Assembly: GCA_942492625.1 (NCBI GenBank)
Contig: CALOFM010000019.1
Coordinates: 62,001 to 126,000, forward strand
Reading direction: 5' to 3'
Length of the DNA stretch: 64,000 nt
From: Thiosymbion sp942492625
GTDB taxonomy: Bacteria > Pseudomonadota > Gammaproteobacteria > Chromatiales > Chromatiaceae
Below the pieces are notes generated by a model, which had not been told where the DNA came from, ran no database searches, and saw only the letters and a list, made by a program, of their open reading frames with translations. A program made the position numbers and the translations under genes. Shown here in pieces: positions 38,578 through 47,053 of this stretch (positions within the stretch are counted from its first letter, which is position 1; the number at the start of each line of letters is the position of its first letter).

Positions 38578-38705
38578 CGACTACGTTGATCTTCGCGGCG
38601 CAAGTGGTGCGGATCGGGGGGAAATAATATTAGCCAAAAGGGTAATATGCGGGTAGCAAAGACGCCGGAATCATACAGAAAATGCGCCTAACTAATTCAA
38701 AATAT

Positions 38706-38751
38706 TGGTGGGACGTGAAGGATTCGAACGTTAGACCAATGGATTAAGAGT
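38706..38751 (-). repeat. Partial tRNA-Lys copy: distal attachment site
   Basis: Forty-six bases match the 3' part (anticodon loop to CCA) of tRNA-Lys(CUU) at 58800-58845 with three mismatches, in the same orientation. The 5' half of a tRNA is absent, so it is not a functional gene. It is the expected direct repeat left by integration into the tRNA 3' end. Confidence 0.85.
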
Positions 38752-39090
38752 TAATCAGTGAAACTGTATCTCTATGTTTATATTGCGAAATAGTACGCAC
38801 AGACGCGCACTGGAGCGAACCGCAGAAATCCCTCGCGAACAGTAACGTAGCGCACGATAACGCACTCCGGCGAACATACAGGAAACTTCGTGATATACCT
38901 CTGCTGTACCCGACGGGTTGGAGGCGTTGTTTTCTCGGCTTGCGTTCATGACCGCCGAGTAGCGGAGAGCCGGTTTCCGCCGCTGCCGCTCTCCTATCGA
39001 TTGCTCTCAGGTCGAGGGGGCACTAAACAATGCCCAATACGCTTCGCCTCTTGCTTAATCATCTCGAGAGTCGTTTGCACTCGCTGGCAT
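38752..39090. other. Island edge without gene
   Basis: About 340 bp with repeated GCGCAC/CGCAC-type motifs but no integrase or other coding frame I can support. Confidence 0.4.
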
Positions 39091-39108
39091 TGCTGGCGTA
39101 CGCTAGCA
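39091..39108. promoter_or_regulatory. Operator-like palindrome upstream of the toxin-antitoxin pair
   Basis: TGCTGGCGTACGCTAGCA is an 18-bp palindrome with one mismatched pair, about 40 bp upstream of the antitoxin start. Ribbon-helix-helix antitoxins normally repress their own operon through such sites. Confidence 0.5.
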
Positions 39109-39147
39109 TTTCAGTATTGACGAAACCGACCCGACGGGTGGGAGAGA

Positions 39148-39390
39148 ATGGCAAGTCTAAGTGTGAGAAAGCTTGATGAAGAAACACTGGCGCGTTTGCG
39201 GGTACGCGCCGCCAGCCACGGCGTCTCGATGGAGGAGGAAGCGCGGCGGATTCTAAGGGAGGCCGTATCCGCACCGAAACGGTTAGGTGATCTTGCGCTA
39301 CAGATTTTTGGTCCGCGTCACGGCGTGGATCTGGAACTGCCTGAACATGTCCCCCATAGGCCCATCGACCTCTCCGATGGACCTCGCTGA
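39148..39390 (+). CDS. FitA/VapB-like ribbon-helix-helix antitoxin
   Basis: 80 residues. The N-terminus MASLSVRKLDEETLARLRVR and HGVSMEEEARRILREA is the RHH DNA-binding domain of FitA-type antitoxins; the C-terminal tail would bind and block the PIN toxin. Its stop codon directly abuts the toxin ATG. It probably autoregulates through the palindrome upstream. Confidence 0.88.
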   Translation: MASLSVRKLDEETLARLRVRAASHGVSMEEEARRILREAVSAPKRLGDLALQIFGPRHGVDLELPEHVPHRPIDLSDGPR

Positions 39391-39873
39391 ATGATCCTCG
39401 TCGACACCAATGTGGTCTCTGAGGTCATGAAGGTGGCGCCATCAGAAACTGTAGTGACATGGCTCAATAACCAAACGTCGAGTTCTCTCTTCATCTCGAC
39501 AATCACCATCGGTGAAATCGAATACGGTTTGCGGATCCTGCCAGCAGGCAAACGCCGAACGCGGCTCAAAGAAAGGTTCGAGCGGTTCATTTCGCTAGCC
39601 TTCGCGCAGCGCGTCCTACCCTATGACGAAACGGCAGCCCGAACCTATGGCGATATCATGGGCTTCCGGAAGGAAATCGGCCACCCTATGAGCATACCAG
39701 ATGGCCAGATTGCGGCCATCGCGAAAATCAACGGGCTTACTATCTCTACCCGGAACACGAGCGATTTCGCAGACTGCGGTATCGAGTTGGTCGACCCCTT
39801 CCTTCCCAAAAAATTAGATCGGAGATCCACGCGCTCTGGAGCCGACTCGTCGACGGTGACGATTGCAAGTTAA
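39391..39873 (+). CDS. PIN-domain toxin (VapC/FitB type)
   Basis: 160 residues. Acidic residues of the PIN ribonuclease site are D5 (ILVDTN), E42 (GEIEYG), D104 (IPDGQIAA) and D125 (TRNTSDF). Such toxins cleave tRNA or other RNA when released from the antitoxin. A C-terminal tail of about 20 residues beyond the usual end may be extra sequence. The pRiA4b-like gene starts 15 bp later. Confidence 0.9.
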   Translation: MILVDTNVVSEVMKVAPSETVVTWLNNQTSSSLFISTITIGEIEYGLRILPAGKRRTRLKERFERFISLAFAQRVLPYDETAARTYGDIMGFRKEIGHPMSIPDGQIAAIAKINGLTISTRNTSDFADCGIELVDPFLPKKLDRRSTRSGADSSTVTIAS

Positions 39874-39888
39874 AAGATAGAGACTGGT

Positions 39889-40359
39889 ATGCCCCGCTAT
39901 TTCAAGCTTGATGTCGCGCTGCAGGAGATCCAACCGCGGATCCGGCGGCGGTTTTTGATCCGTACCACCTCGACCTCCGAGCAGCTACACAAAGCCATCC
40001 AGCAGAGCTATGGGTGGTGGGAGAGCCATCTTTGGGAATTTCGCCTCCCGACCTTTAACGGAATGCCTATCGCTGGCCTCCCGACCGACGACGACTTCGG
40101 CGACAGCTGGTGTCACGACGTCAAGCTGATTCGGGTGGTCTCGGACGAGAAAAGCTTCAAGCAGCGTTTGCTGGCCGGCGACCGCGCATGCCCACCGGAG
40201 GACTGTGGCGGCGTATCCGGCTACGAGCGTATGGTGCACTTCGTCCAAACCGGAGAGGATATCCTCGAAGACGACCCGGAAGGGCTGCGCACCTGGTTGG
40301 GCGGCTGGAGGCCGGACGCCTTCGACCTCGCCGCCGCGAAGGAAAAATTCGACCGATGA
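39889..40359 (+). CDS. Plasmid pRiA4b ORF-3-like protein
   Basis: 156 residues matching the pRiA4b ORF-3-like family: LDVALQEIQPRIRRRFLI, LHKAIQQSYGWWESHLWEF, then DRACPPEDCGG with a conserved Cys pair and a C-terminal WLGGWRPDAFDL. The family is frequent on mobile DNA; its role is unknown. Its stop overlaps the next start (ATGA), so the two proteins are likely partners. Confidence 0.85.
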   Translation: MPRYFKLDVALQEIQPRIRRRFLIRTTSTSEQLHKAIQQSYGWWESHLWEFRLPTFNGMPIAGLPTDDDFGDSWCHDVKLIRVVSDEKSFKQRLLAGDRACPPEDCGGVSGYERMVHFVQTGEDILEDDPEGLRTWLGGWRPDAFDLAAAKEKFDR

Positions 40360-41741
40360 GCCGAGTGAGACGGGGCCGCCGTCGGGATCCGATCGAGCAG
40401 GCCATGGAGCTTGCCTTGAGGCTCGGCGACTTTATCGGCTACGGCGCATCATGGGAATTTGTCTCGCGGCTCGAGGAGGTCGAGAGGGACATCGCAGAGT
40501 TGCTGAGCGCAGAACCTGCGCGCGCCATCGACCTTTACGAGACCTTCGTCGCCGGCTGCTACGAGAAGGCCGAGGAGATCGACGACTCGAGCGGCAGTTT
40601 CGGCATGTTTGTCCAGGATCTTTTCCGCGGCTGGATCAGGGCTCGGCAGGCCGCGGGTTCCGATGCCGAGGAGACCGCTCGAATGCTGCTCGGCTGGATG
40701 GACAACGACGACTATGGTTTCTGCTACCAACTCGAACGCGAAGCCGTAAAGGCTCGGAACAAGAAGGAATTATTGGCCTTCGCATCCCAAGTTCGGGCCC
40801 GTTTTGAGGCCGGTGACCGGACCAAAGGGAGAAAAGACGCCCTAGACAATAGCTACCGCCACCGCTATTGGGGCGAAGCCCTCAAGGTCATTTACGCCGC
40901 CCAACGGAACGTAAAATCCTACGTGTCGCTCTGTGAGGAGACCGAGCTGGTGCCGCTCGACTGCGAGATACTGGCGGGAATACTCCAGTCCCGGCGCAAG
41001 CCGGACCAGGCCCTCGCCTGGGTAGAGCGCGGCCTCGAGCTCCAGAAGCAGGCCGCTGGTGGCCGAGGTGCAAGCTACAAGCTGGCCGATATGAAGCGCG
41101 CACTCTTGACCAAGCTCGATCGGAGTTCAGAAGCGGTCGCATCCGCATGGTCGGAGTTCGAGAAATATCCGTCCCGGTCGGCCTACGACCAGCTCATGAA
41201 GTATATGTCGAAGGGGGAGCGGGCTGCGTGGCACGACAAGGCGATCAATGCCTCGGCTCAGGCAGGTCTGAATTCGGTCATCGAGTTGTGGCTCGCGACC
41301 AAAGAGACGGAACGTCTGGTGGAACGGCTTCGCGCCGCCTCCCATGAAGAGCTCGAATCGCTCAGCCACTACAGAACGGAACCTGCGGCTAAGAAGCTGT
41401 TGCGCTCCCACCCGGACATCGCGGCGAAGATCTATCGTGCCCTAGGGATGCGCATCCTCAACGCGAAGAAGAGCAAGTACTATGATGCCGCACTGTCAAA
41501 CTTCGAGCAGGCCAAACGATGCTATCGGAAGGCCGGACTAGACTCTGCGTGGGACGAGCTGGCCGCCGAGATTCGTCTGAACCATGGCCGCAAGAGTTCC
41601 TTTATGCCGGGCTTTGAGCGGCTCCTTCAAGGCAAAAAGCCCGACGACACGCCGTCGTTCCGCGACCGGACCGAGCGCCGAAAGGGGAATTGGGTCCGTA
41701 ACGGAGGATCAGGGAACGATGGCAGCGACGAAGATCTGTAA
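40356..41741 (+). CDS. DUF6880-like helical-repeat protein
   Basis: 461 residues, almost entirely alpha-helical with TPR-like repeats. Stretches such as ARMLLGWMDNDDYGFCYQLE and KSYVSLCEETELVPLDCEIL and the near-terminal FEQAKRCYRKAGLDSAWDEL fit the DUF6880 family as I remember it. It is coupled to the pRiA4b-like gene by a 4-bp overlap. The final 40 residues are charged and may be altered, because the gene end abuts the truncated toxin on the other strand. Function unknown. Confidence 0.6.
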   Translation: MSRVRRGRRRDPIEQAMELALRLGDFIGYGASWEFVSRLEEVERDIAELLSAEPARAIDLYETFVAGCYEKAEEIDDSSGSFGMFVQDLFRGWIRARQAAGSDAEETARMLLGWMDNDDYGFCYQLEREAVKARNKKELLAFASQVRARFEAGDRTKGRKDALDNSYRHRYWGEALKVIYAAQRNVKSYVSLCEETELVPLDCEILAGILQSRRKPDQALAWVERGLELQKQAAGGRGASYKLADMKRALLTKLDRSSEAVASAWSEFEKYPSRSAYDQLMKYMSKGERAAWHDKAINASAQAGLNSVIELWLATKETERLVERLRAASHEELESLSHYRTEPAAKKLLRSHPDIAAKIYRALGMRILNAKKSKYYDAALSNFEQAKRCYRKAGLDSAWDELAAEIRLNHGRKSSFMPGFERLLQGKKPDDTPSFRDRTERRKGNWVRNGGSGNDGSDEDL

Positions 41742-42009
41742 CTGCTTCGGCCTCGCCCGGATCACGGACAAGCCTCAACTCGGAACGGGAGGAAGCGGAA
41801 GAAGGCGAAGGTGCCCGAACTTGCAGCCAGCCTTGCGCGATGGCCTCCGCACAATGCGCCGCAGCGGGTCGTCCCGAATCCAGGCACAGCTCATGCTGAA
41901 CCGCAGGAGGAGTCAGTATCTGTTCGTATAGGTCACGCAGCAGATTCAGGCGGCCTATCCGGCCGACGCCGATCAGGGGACCGGCGTCGGCAACGACAAT
42001 CGCCGTCAC
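41742..42009 (-). pseudogene. Truncated DUF3368 (PIN-like) toxin
   Basis: The GTG start at 42009 overlaps the antitoxin stop. It encodes IVVADAGPLIGVGRIGRLNL then LRDLYEQILTPPAVQHEL, as in DUF3368 proteins, up to DPGEAEAV. Similarity ends near 41745, where the oppositely oriented gene ends, so the C-terminal half with the remaining acidic residues is lost. Confidence 0.7.
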
Positions 42010-42342
42010 ATGGCGGCCGCTAGCTCGCTTTCCAGGTCCGCGGCGGGATAATCCACAGCCGGAAGCCCTAATTCTCCCAATAGCTCGACGAATTCCTCGA
42101 GGGAAAGCCCAGCCAATTTTGCGGCTTGAGCCAGCGTGACCTGGTGGGATTCAAAAAGGTGCAGGGCCATCGCCCTATGAACGCCGTGGCCGATCGGGCG
42201 CTCATCGAAAGGGACGGCAAGGATCGCCGGCCGGCCGTCCGTGCTTGGTGATCAACGAAATCTGCCCAGCCTCGGCGTCCTTCAAGAGGTCGCCAGACCG
42301 ATTGCGCAGATCCCGAACGGAAAATACATCGATCAGGTCCAT
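42006..42342 (-). pseudogene. Frameshifted Phd/UPF0175-type antitoxin
   Basis: The ATG at 42342 follows GGAGGA and reads MDLIDVFSVRDLRNRSGDLL through KHGRPA. A repeat of CCGG near 42226-42238 then puts the rest (ILAVPFDERPIGHGVHRAM, LAQAAKLAGLSLEEFVELLG, VDYPAADLESELAAAM) in another frame. Removing four bases would restore one protein with a Phd-like N-terminus and a UPF0175-like C-terminus. The pair with the truncated toxin is dead. Confidence 0.65.
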
Positions 42343-42456
42343 AGTTTATCCTCCAAACATGTGCCTACAAAATGTAGCACAGTTTACTGTCCCGTCTCCG
42401 CAAGCGTCCCTCGATACGTGAGTGACACAAAACTTTAAGGCATTCGGGCGCAGTCC

Positions 42457-44166
42457 TTGGAAGCGGACCGAACAAAATTTGCACGCCGTCGACAAAAAGC
42501 GCACGGAGTTCCCGTACCAGTGAGCAATCCAGAGTTGAAGCCGGATTACCTCGAGAAACTGTTGGTCAACGGCTACACGGATGAAGTGCGGGGCTTCACC
42601 AGACGTCTCCTGCACAAGCCTGATAGCGTCTTGGCGCTCGAGCGCGTCTTCGACGAATTGGTCTCCGACGCCGCTATCGACTGGGAAGGAACCGCATCAC
42701 AAGAGGATTTCTTCCTGCGCACCGAGCAACGCCTGGAGGAGATGGACACCTTTCTCGCCGCAATGCCGCGGCCTTACGCAAGCTGCGTCGTGATGCTCAA
42801 CCACGGTCCCGAGGTCACCGTCGAGATCGGCTGGCAGGACCTCTTGGCGGGACAGGTCGTCTGGGATCGCTGGACGGCGGCGGTGGATGATCCGGTGATG
42901 GCCTTCGCCAGCATCGGTTTCTTGTTTGATACGCGGGATTACCGGTGGGAAGCCAAAAAGACCGAGGCAGAAGAGTCCCCCCTTTACCGCTACCACCCAG
43001 AGCGCTTCAAGGCCAATCGGGACTACGCCGGTGAAGTAGGCAGTTTCTACAACGCGCAGGTAGATCCCACTTCCGGGATGCTGACCCTCGATCAACTGAA
43101 CGAAGTCATGCGCCCTGTGAACATGGAGTTGAACCGCAGGTCGGCTGCGTTTCCCCGCAAATTGAAGGATGACTACCCGCAGCCTTCACTTGTCATAGAG
43201 GCCGAGTGCTCGCTTGCTCCCGCCTATGGACGCTTCGTACAGGCAGGACGCCAGATCATGGACTTTCCGCCGGCGTTGACCGATATGCTATCCAGAACGA
43301 ACGTCGACGACGTTCCCCTGAACACTATCAAGTTACCTTACGCCTGTCAGTACCTCTACTTCGGCCCGCAGGACGACCTGCAACTGGAACCCGGCTGGTC
43401 GATCGACGGAGCCTATGTCGAATCCCGCGGCGTCGCCGGGGACATACGATTTACCGTTACATCGGTCCCTAACGACCACGGGCTGTCGCGACAGTGGTAT
43501 CTGCTTCCCGAGGTCCAATACGCCCAGGACTTCGTTCAGGATTTCCGGCTCATGGACCTGGCAACCGCGACCGATATGGTTCTGTCTGACGATCGGGCGG
43601 AACTACACAGGCGGCAGGAACAGGCCGGCGGCGACATCACTGCCAACCTGCAACAGGAGTTCGACCGCACCGGCGAGCCGTTTCCGAACGACTTGCGTAT
43701 CGAAGACATCAGCCCCAAGCTTGCCGCGGAGCGACTCGCCGCGAGCATCCGCCGCCATCCTGTGTACCGGACGGCCCTGCGACTGATCGTGAACGCGCTG
43801 TGTTACGTATCCGCCTACCCCGACGATATCGCCGCCGCCTGGCCCGAGCAAACGCCTTCTCGACTCAAGCGCAAGGCGCTACTCGGCAAGGCAAAGGAGC
43901 AGACACGGGCAAAATCGAAACTCGAGGCGCTCGGCTATGTCCCCGTGCATATCTGCGGGCAGCAACTGGCCAGCCAGATCAACACCCAAATAAACCCCAC
44001 CACCGGTCTAAGGCACGTGACCACCCACTGGCGGCGCGGACATTGGCGCAATCAGGCTCTCGGACCGGGCCGGTCGCTGCGCAAGTTGATCTGGGTCATG
44101 CCCGTGCGAGTGGGAGCAAGAGGCGCGGAGGAGGACGAAACAGGACACCTCTACCTGGTTTCCTAG
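42457..44166 (+). CDS. Hypothetical protein with HxRRGHWR-type C-terminus
   Basis: 569 residues, soluble, no clear domain in the first 500. The C-terminus carries THWRRGHWRNQALGPGRSLR then KLIWVMPVRV. A comparable RRGHW...G...W.P motif closes the anti-CRISPR AcrVA2 and its many chromosomal relatives, and also several phage proteins of unknown function. The similarity is limited to that region and comes from memory. The TTG at 42457 or a GTG at 42520 could be the start; neither has a strong ribosome-binding site. Confidence 0.55.
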   Translation: MEADRTKFARRRQKAHGVPVPVSNPELKPDYLEKLLVNGYTDEVRGFTRRLLHKPDSVLALERVFDELVSDAAIDWEGTASQEDFFLRTEQRLEEMDTFLAAMPRPYASCVVMLNHGPEVTVEIGWQDLLAGQVVWDRWTAAVDDPVMAFASIGFLFDTRDYRWEAKKTEAEESPLYRYHPERFKANRDYAGEVGSFYNAQVDPTSGMLTLDQLNEVMRPVNMELNRRSAAFPRKLKDDYPQPSLVIEAECSLAPAYGRFVQAGRQIMDFPPALTDMLSRTNVDDVPLNTIKLPYACQYLYFGPQDDLQLEPGWSIDGAYVESRGVAGDIRFTVTSVPNDHGLSRQWYLLPEVQYAQDFVQDFRLMDLATATDMVLSDDRAELHRRQEQAGGDITANLQQEFDRTGEPFPNDLRIEDISPKLAAERLAASIRRHPVYRTALRLIVNALCYVSAYPDDIAAAWPEQTPSRLKRKALLGKAKEQTRAKSKLEALGYVPVHICGQQLASQINTQINPTTGLRHVTTHWRRGHWRNQALGPGRSLRKLIWVMPVRVGARGAEEDETGHLYLVS

Positions 44167-44458
44167 ACACTTTTGCCCGGGAACGGAGCCGCCCGCCGAT
44201 CCAGCCCGCTTAACGCCGGGCGTATCGCCGTGTCGCACGGCAGGCACCATTCTTATTGTTGCGGATCCGCATTGCATGGAGTGCGCACACGCCTAACCGC
44301 GTTGTGAATCCCAACTTCGTCGATTCAGGCTTCTGACGCAAGGCGAAACACCGCGCTACAGAACCAGATCATCGCGTTCCCGAAGCCCTAGCCCAAGTTT
44401 GACATCCGGTTTCGCAATTCCATTGTAAATCAATAAGTTGATCTGTGGATAAGCACCG
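44167..44458. other. Gap left of the insertion sequence
   Basis: About 290 bp with no recognisable gene or remnant. Confidence 0.35.
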
Positions 44459-46369
44459 TTATGGCACTACACGGTTGGTTTGCGGATACTACGCGATGGT
44501 TTTCTCGGTTCTCCCGGGTCGGTCGCTGATTCCCAGTGCGTCATAGATGACCTGCTGAGGAGGCTCCGCACGGGTGGTCTTGCGAATGTGAACCGTCTTG
44601 CCATCGGCGCGCTTGAGCGTGACGGTGACACGATCCTGGCCAGCGAGCTCGCGGCGTATCCCCTCCCAGCTCAAATGGATCCCGGCGGCCTTGAGTTGAA
44701 AACGAAGCGTGTGCACCAAGTGGTAGGCGAGCACCGAGATGAACAGATGCCCGGTTACCCGATCGGTCTTGCGATGGAAGATGGGCCGCAGCCCAAGCTC
44801 GGATTTCAGGCAGCGGAAGACCGCCTCCAGGTCGGTGAGCATAGTATAGGTCCGCCACAGCGTGGCCTCATCCCAATCCTGTTCGTTGGTGCGCAGGCAA
44901 TAAACTCCGGGCAGGGTCTCGGCGATGGGGGTGGTGCGCTGCCAATGAATTGCGGTGGCCTTGCCGCTGGGCGGGTCCTTCTCGACGCTGACCTCGTAAT
45001 ATTGAGCGGCCCGTGAATACTTCTGGCGCAGGCGGCCCAGGCGCTCCAGGACCTTCTCGTAACGCTTGACGGCCCCCTTGTTGTGCAACCCTTCGGCGAG
45101 CTTCTCCAAGGCGGCCTCGAAGCGCTTGGCAAACAGCTCGGCAATGCCCCGTTCCTTGTTCTCGCGCTGGGAGGAATGGCAGTACAGCTCCACCTCGCCG
45201 GTCTCGGCGTTGACCACGCGCTGCGCGCGAATCGTTACGTTCTCCTCTTCCTTGATCAGCACCGCTGCATCGGGGTCGAATTGGCGCTGGCGTTTGCGGC
45301 TGACCACCAGATACCGGTAGCCGTTCTCCACCAGCCAGGCGATGTTCTCCTCGGTGGCGATTCCGGCGTCGAGCACGACCGTTGGCGCCGTGTCCGTGTG
45401 TCCTGAAACGAGCTTGTCGAGCAGCTTGGAGAGGGTCTTGGGCTCGCTGATATTGCCGGCAAAGATCTCGCTGCGTTTGGGAAAGCCGCTGGCGTCGAGC
45501 ACCAGGGCCAAGGTCACCAGAGGGCAATCCGAACGCTTCTCCTTGGATTTGCCCAAGTGCGCATTGGCGTTGCCCTGCGCGGTGCCCTCGAAATAGGTGT
45601 TGGTGAGATCATAGAGGGTAATGACCTCCTCGAACTCGAACAGCGTGCGCTCCTGCGCGTACAAGAACCCCTCCAGCGCCGCCTTGTGCTTGAGCAATTG
45701 ATCGGAGATCCGATACAGCGCCTTGAGTTCGAGCCCCAAGAAATCGTAGTCGATCAGCTCGCCCAGCGCGCTTTGGTGCTGCAGCCAGCCGAAGGTGGCA
45801 AGCTCGCTGCCGGGAGCGGCCATGCGCGCGATGAGGGTACCGATGGCCGCCGCCTTCTGCGGCCCGTTGAAGCCCAAGGTGTCGAGCTGGCGATCCAGCC
45901 CGACCTGGCGCAACGCCGCCAGGGCCACATGCTCGATCGCCACGCTGCGTGGACGCAGCAGCTGAAGGCTGTCGACATCGACAGTGTGATAATCCGCCCC
46001 GGCGCCCGAGCCGCTTTCATCCCTGCTGGCCCGGGCGCGGATCAGCTGCGCCGCGTAGCGCTGCGCCGCCTCTTCCCATTGCGCATCCAGATACGCGGGC
46101 ATCAAATCCTGTTGTCCGCCAACCAGGTGCTCGATACGCTGCACCAAAGCGCCCCACTGCGCGCGCGGTACGTCGAAGTGTCGACCCAGGTTCAGCCGCG
46201 TACGCTGGCGTACCCGCCCGCCCTCGCGAATCGACTCCACCAAGCGATAGGTGTAGTAGGGCTCGCCCGTCTGCCGGCTCTTGATCGCGGTACGGCGGAT
46301 ATACATGGCGCAACCGTAGCCAGTCTCGTCGGGAATAGCAATGGAAACATATACGATTATGGCACTACA
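44459..46369 (-). mobile_element. IS1634-family insertion sequence with 13-bp direct repeats
   Basis: One transposase gene is bracketed by the 13-mer TTATGGCACTACA at 44459-44471 and 46357-46369 in direct orientation, consistent with a target duplication. I could not find clear terminal inverted repeats. IS1634/IS1549 elements are known for unusual, variable target duplications. The right side cuts into a DNA methyltransferase relic. Confidence 0.7.
44489..46306 (-). CDS. IS1634-family transposase
   Basis: 605 residues of the IS4-like DDE superfamily. The catalytic region shows ITLYDLTNTYFEG (first Asp), TVVLDAGIATEENIAWL (second Asp) and WRTYTMLTDLEAVFRCLKSEL (Glu) with RPIFHRKTDRVTGHLFISVLAY, all typical of IS1634. 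No frameshift or internal stop, so it may still be active. Confidence 0.93.
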   Translation of the reverse strand: MYIRRTAIKSRQTGEPYYTYRLVESIREGGRVRQRTRLNLGRHFDVPRAQWGALVQRIEHLVGGQQDLMPAYLDAQWEEAAQRYAAQLIRARASRDESGSGAGADYHTVDVDSLQLLRPRSVAIEHVALAALRQVGLDRQLDTLGFNGPQKAAAIGTLIARMAAPGSELATFGWLQHQSALGELIDYDFLGLELKALYRISDQLLKHKAALEGFLYAQERTLFEFEEVITLYDLTNTYFEGTAQGNANAHLGKSKEKRSDCPLVTLALVLDASGFPKRSEIFAGNISEPKTLSKLLDKLVSGHTDTAPTVVLDAGIATEENIAWLVENGYRYLVVSRKRQRQFDPDAAVLIKEEENVTIRAQRVVNAETGEVELYCHSSQRENKERGIAELFAKRFEAALEKLAEGLHNKGAVKRYEKVLERLGRLRQKYSRAAQYYEVSVEKDPPSGKATAIHWQRTTPIAETLPGVYCLRTNEQDWDEATLWRTYTMLTDLEAVFRCLKSELGLRPIFHRKTDRVTGHLFISVLAYHLVHTLRFQLKAAGIHLSWEGIRRELAGQDRVTVTLKRADGKTVHIRKTTRAEPPQQVIYDALGISDRPGRTEKTIA

Positions 46370-46390
46370 TTAGGCATTCCGCCAACTGAA

Positions 46391-46837
46391 GCAATGAATT
46401 TCAACAGGTTGCTGCACAGGATGCCGCAAATTACTGTCTTACATCATGGGGCCAGAGTAAAGATGGGATAGGCTTCGACCACAACGCACCTTTTCCCGAG
46501 GTCTTTGCGCGTCGAATCGTGAGATTGTTCAGCCGCCCTGGCGACCTGGTTTGCGATCCCCACGCCGGGAGCGGAACGACTGCCATCGCGGCGAGGGACT
46601 TGGGGCGCGGCTTCGTCGGCGCCGAGTTGGTTCCGAAGTACCGGGAGAAGGCGGTGAATCGTATCTCGTACCTCAATGCCGAGCATCGTCATATAAAGCC
46701 CGCTCTGAAGATAATCCGTGAGGCCGAGGGAGCCCCGAGGCGGCTCGCATCAAGCGCATGGCGGCCTACCTCTCTCAGCACAGCACAGCCAAAAAACCAT
46801 CGCCCGAACTGTTCAAGATTCAGGCGGAAGAACTGTG
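46391..46837 (+). pseudogene. C-terminal relic of a DNA (N4/N6) methyltransferase
   Basis: The frame reads DGIGFDHNAPFPEVFARRIV then RLFSRPGDLVCDPHAGSGTT and GFVGAELVPKYREKAVNRI, the FxGxG-like SAM site and following helix of amino-methyltransferases of type DNA modification. The catalytic DPPY/NPPY part would lie upstream but is missing. After REAEG the frame shifts: a short MAAYLSQHSTAKKPSPELFK continues in another frame. It lies directly right of the IS. Confidence 0.65.
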
Positions 46838-47053
46838 AATCGCCGCCCATGACGTGCACTTCTCGCAGATTCTCACAGGGGAGAATGTGCTGTCCGAGGT
46901 TCAGGCCTGATTCGACTGATCAACCGGGGCGGCGTCTGGCGAACTGTCCAGGAGCCGCCCTGCCCCTCTCTCAGCCTCCCCTACCACTCTCTCACTCACT
47001 GGATACGCACTATGCACCCATAGCTCATTCAAATTAAGTTAATTTATGGTTAA

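Noticed and set aside
38706..38760. A tRNA gene at 38.7 kb
   Set aside because: Only the 3' half matches tRNA-Lys; the 5' half and acceptor pairing are missing, so it is an attachment-site copy.
45557..46471. Plus-strand frame of 304 residues inside the insertion sequence
   Set aside because: Antisense to the transposase, no recognisable features.
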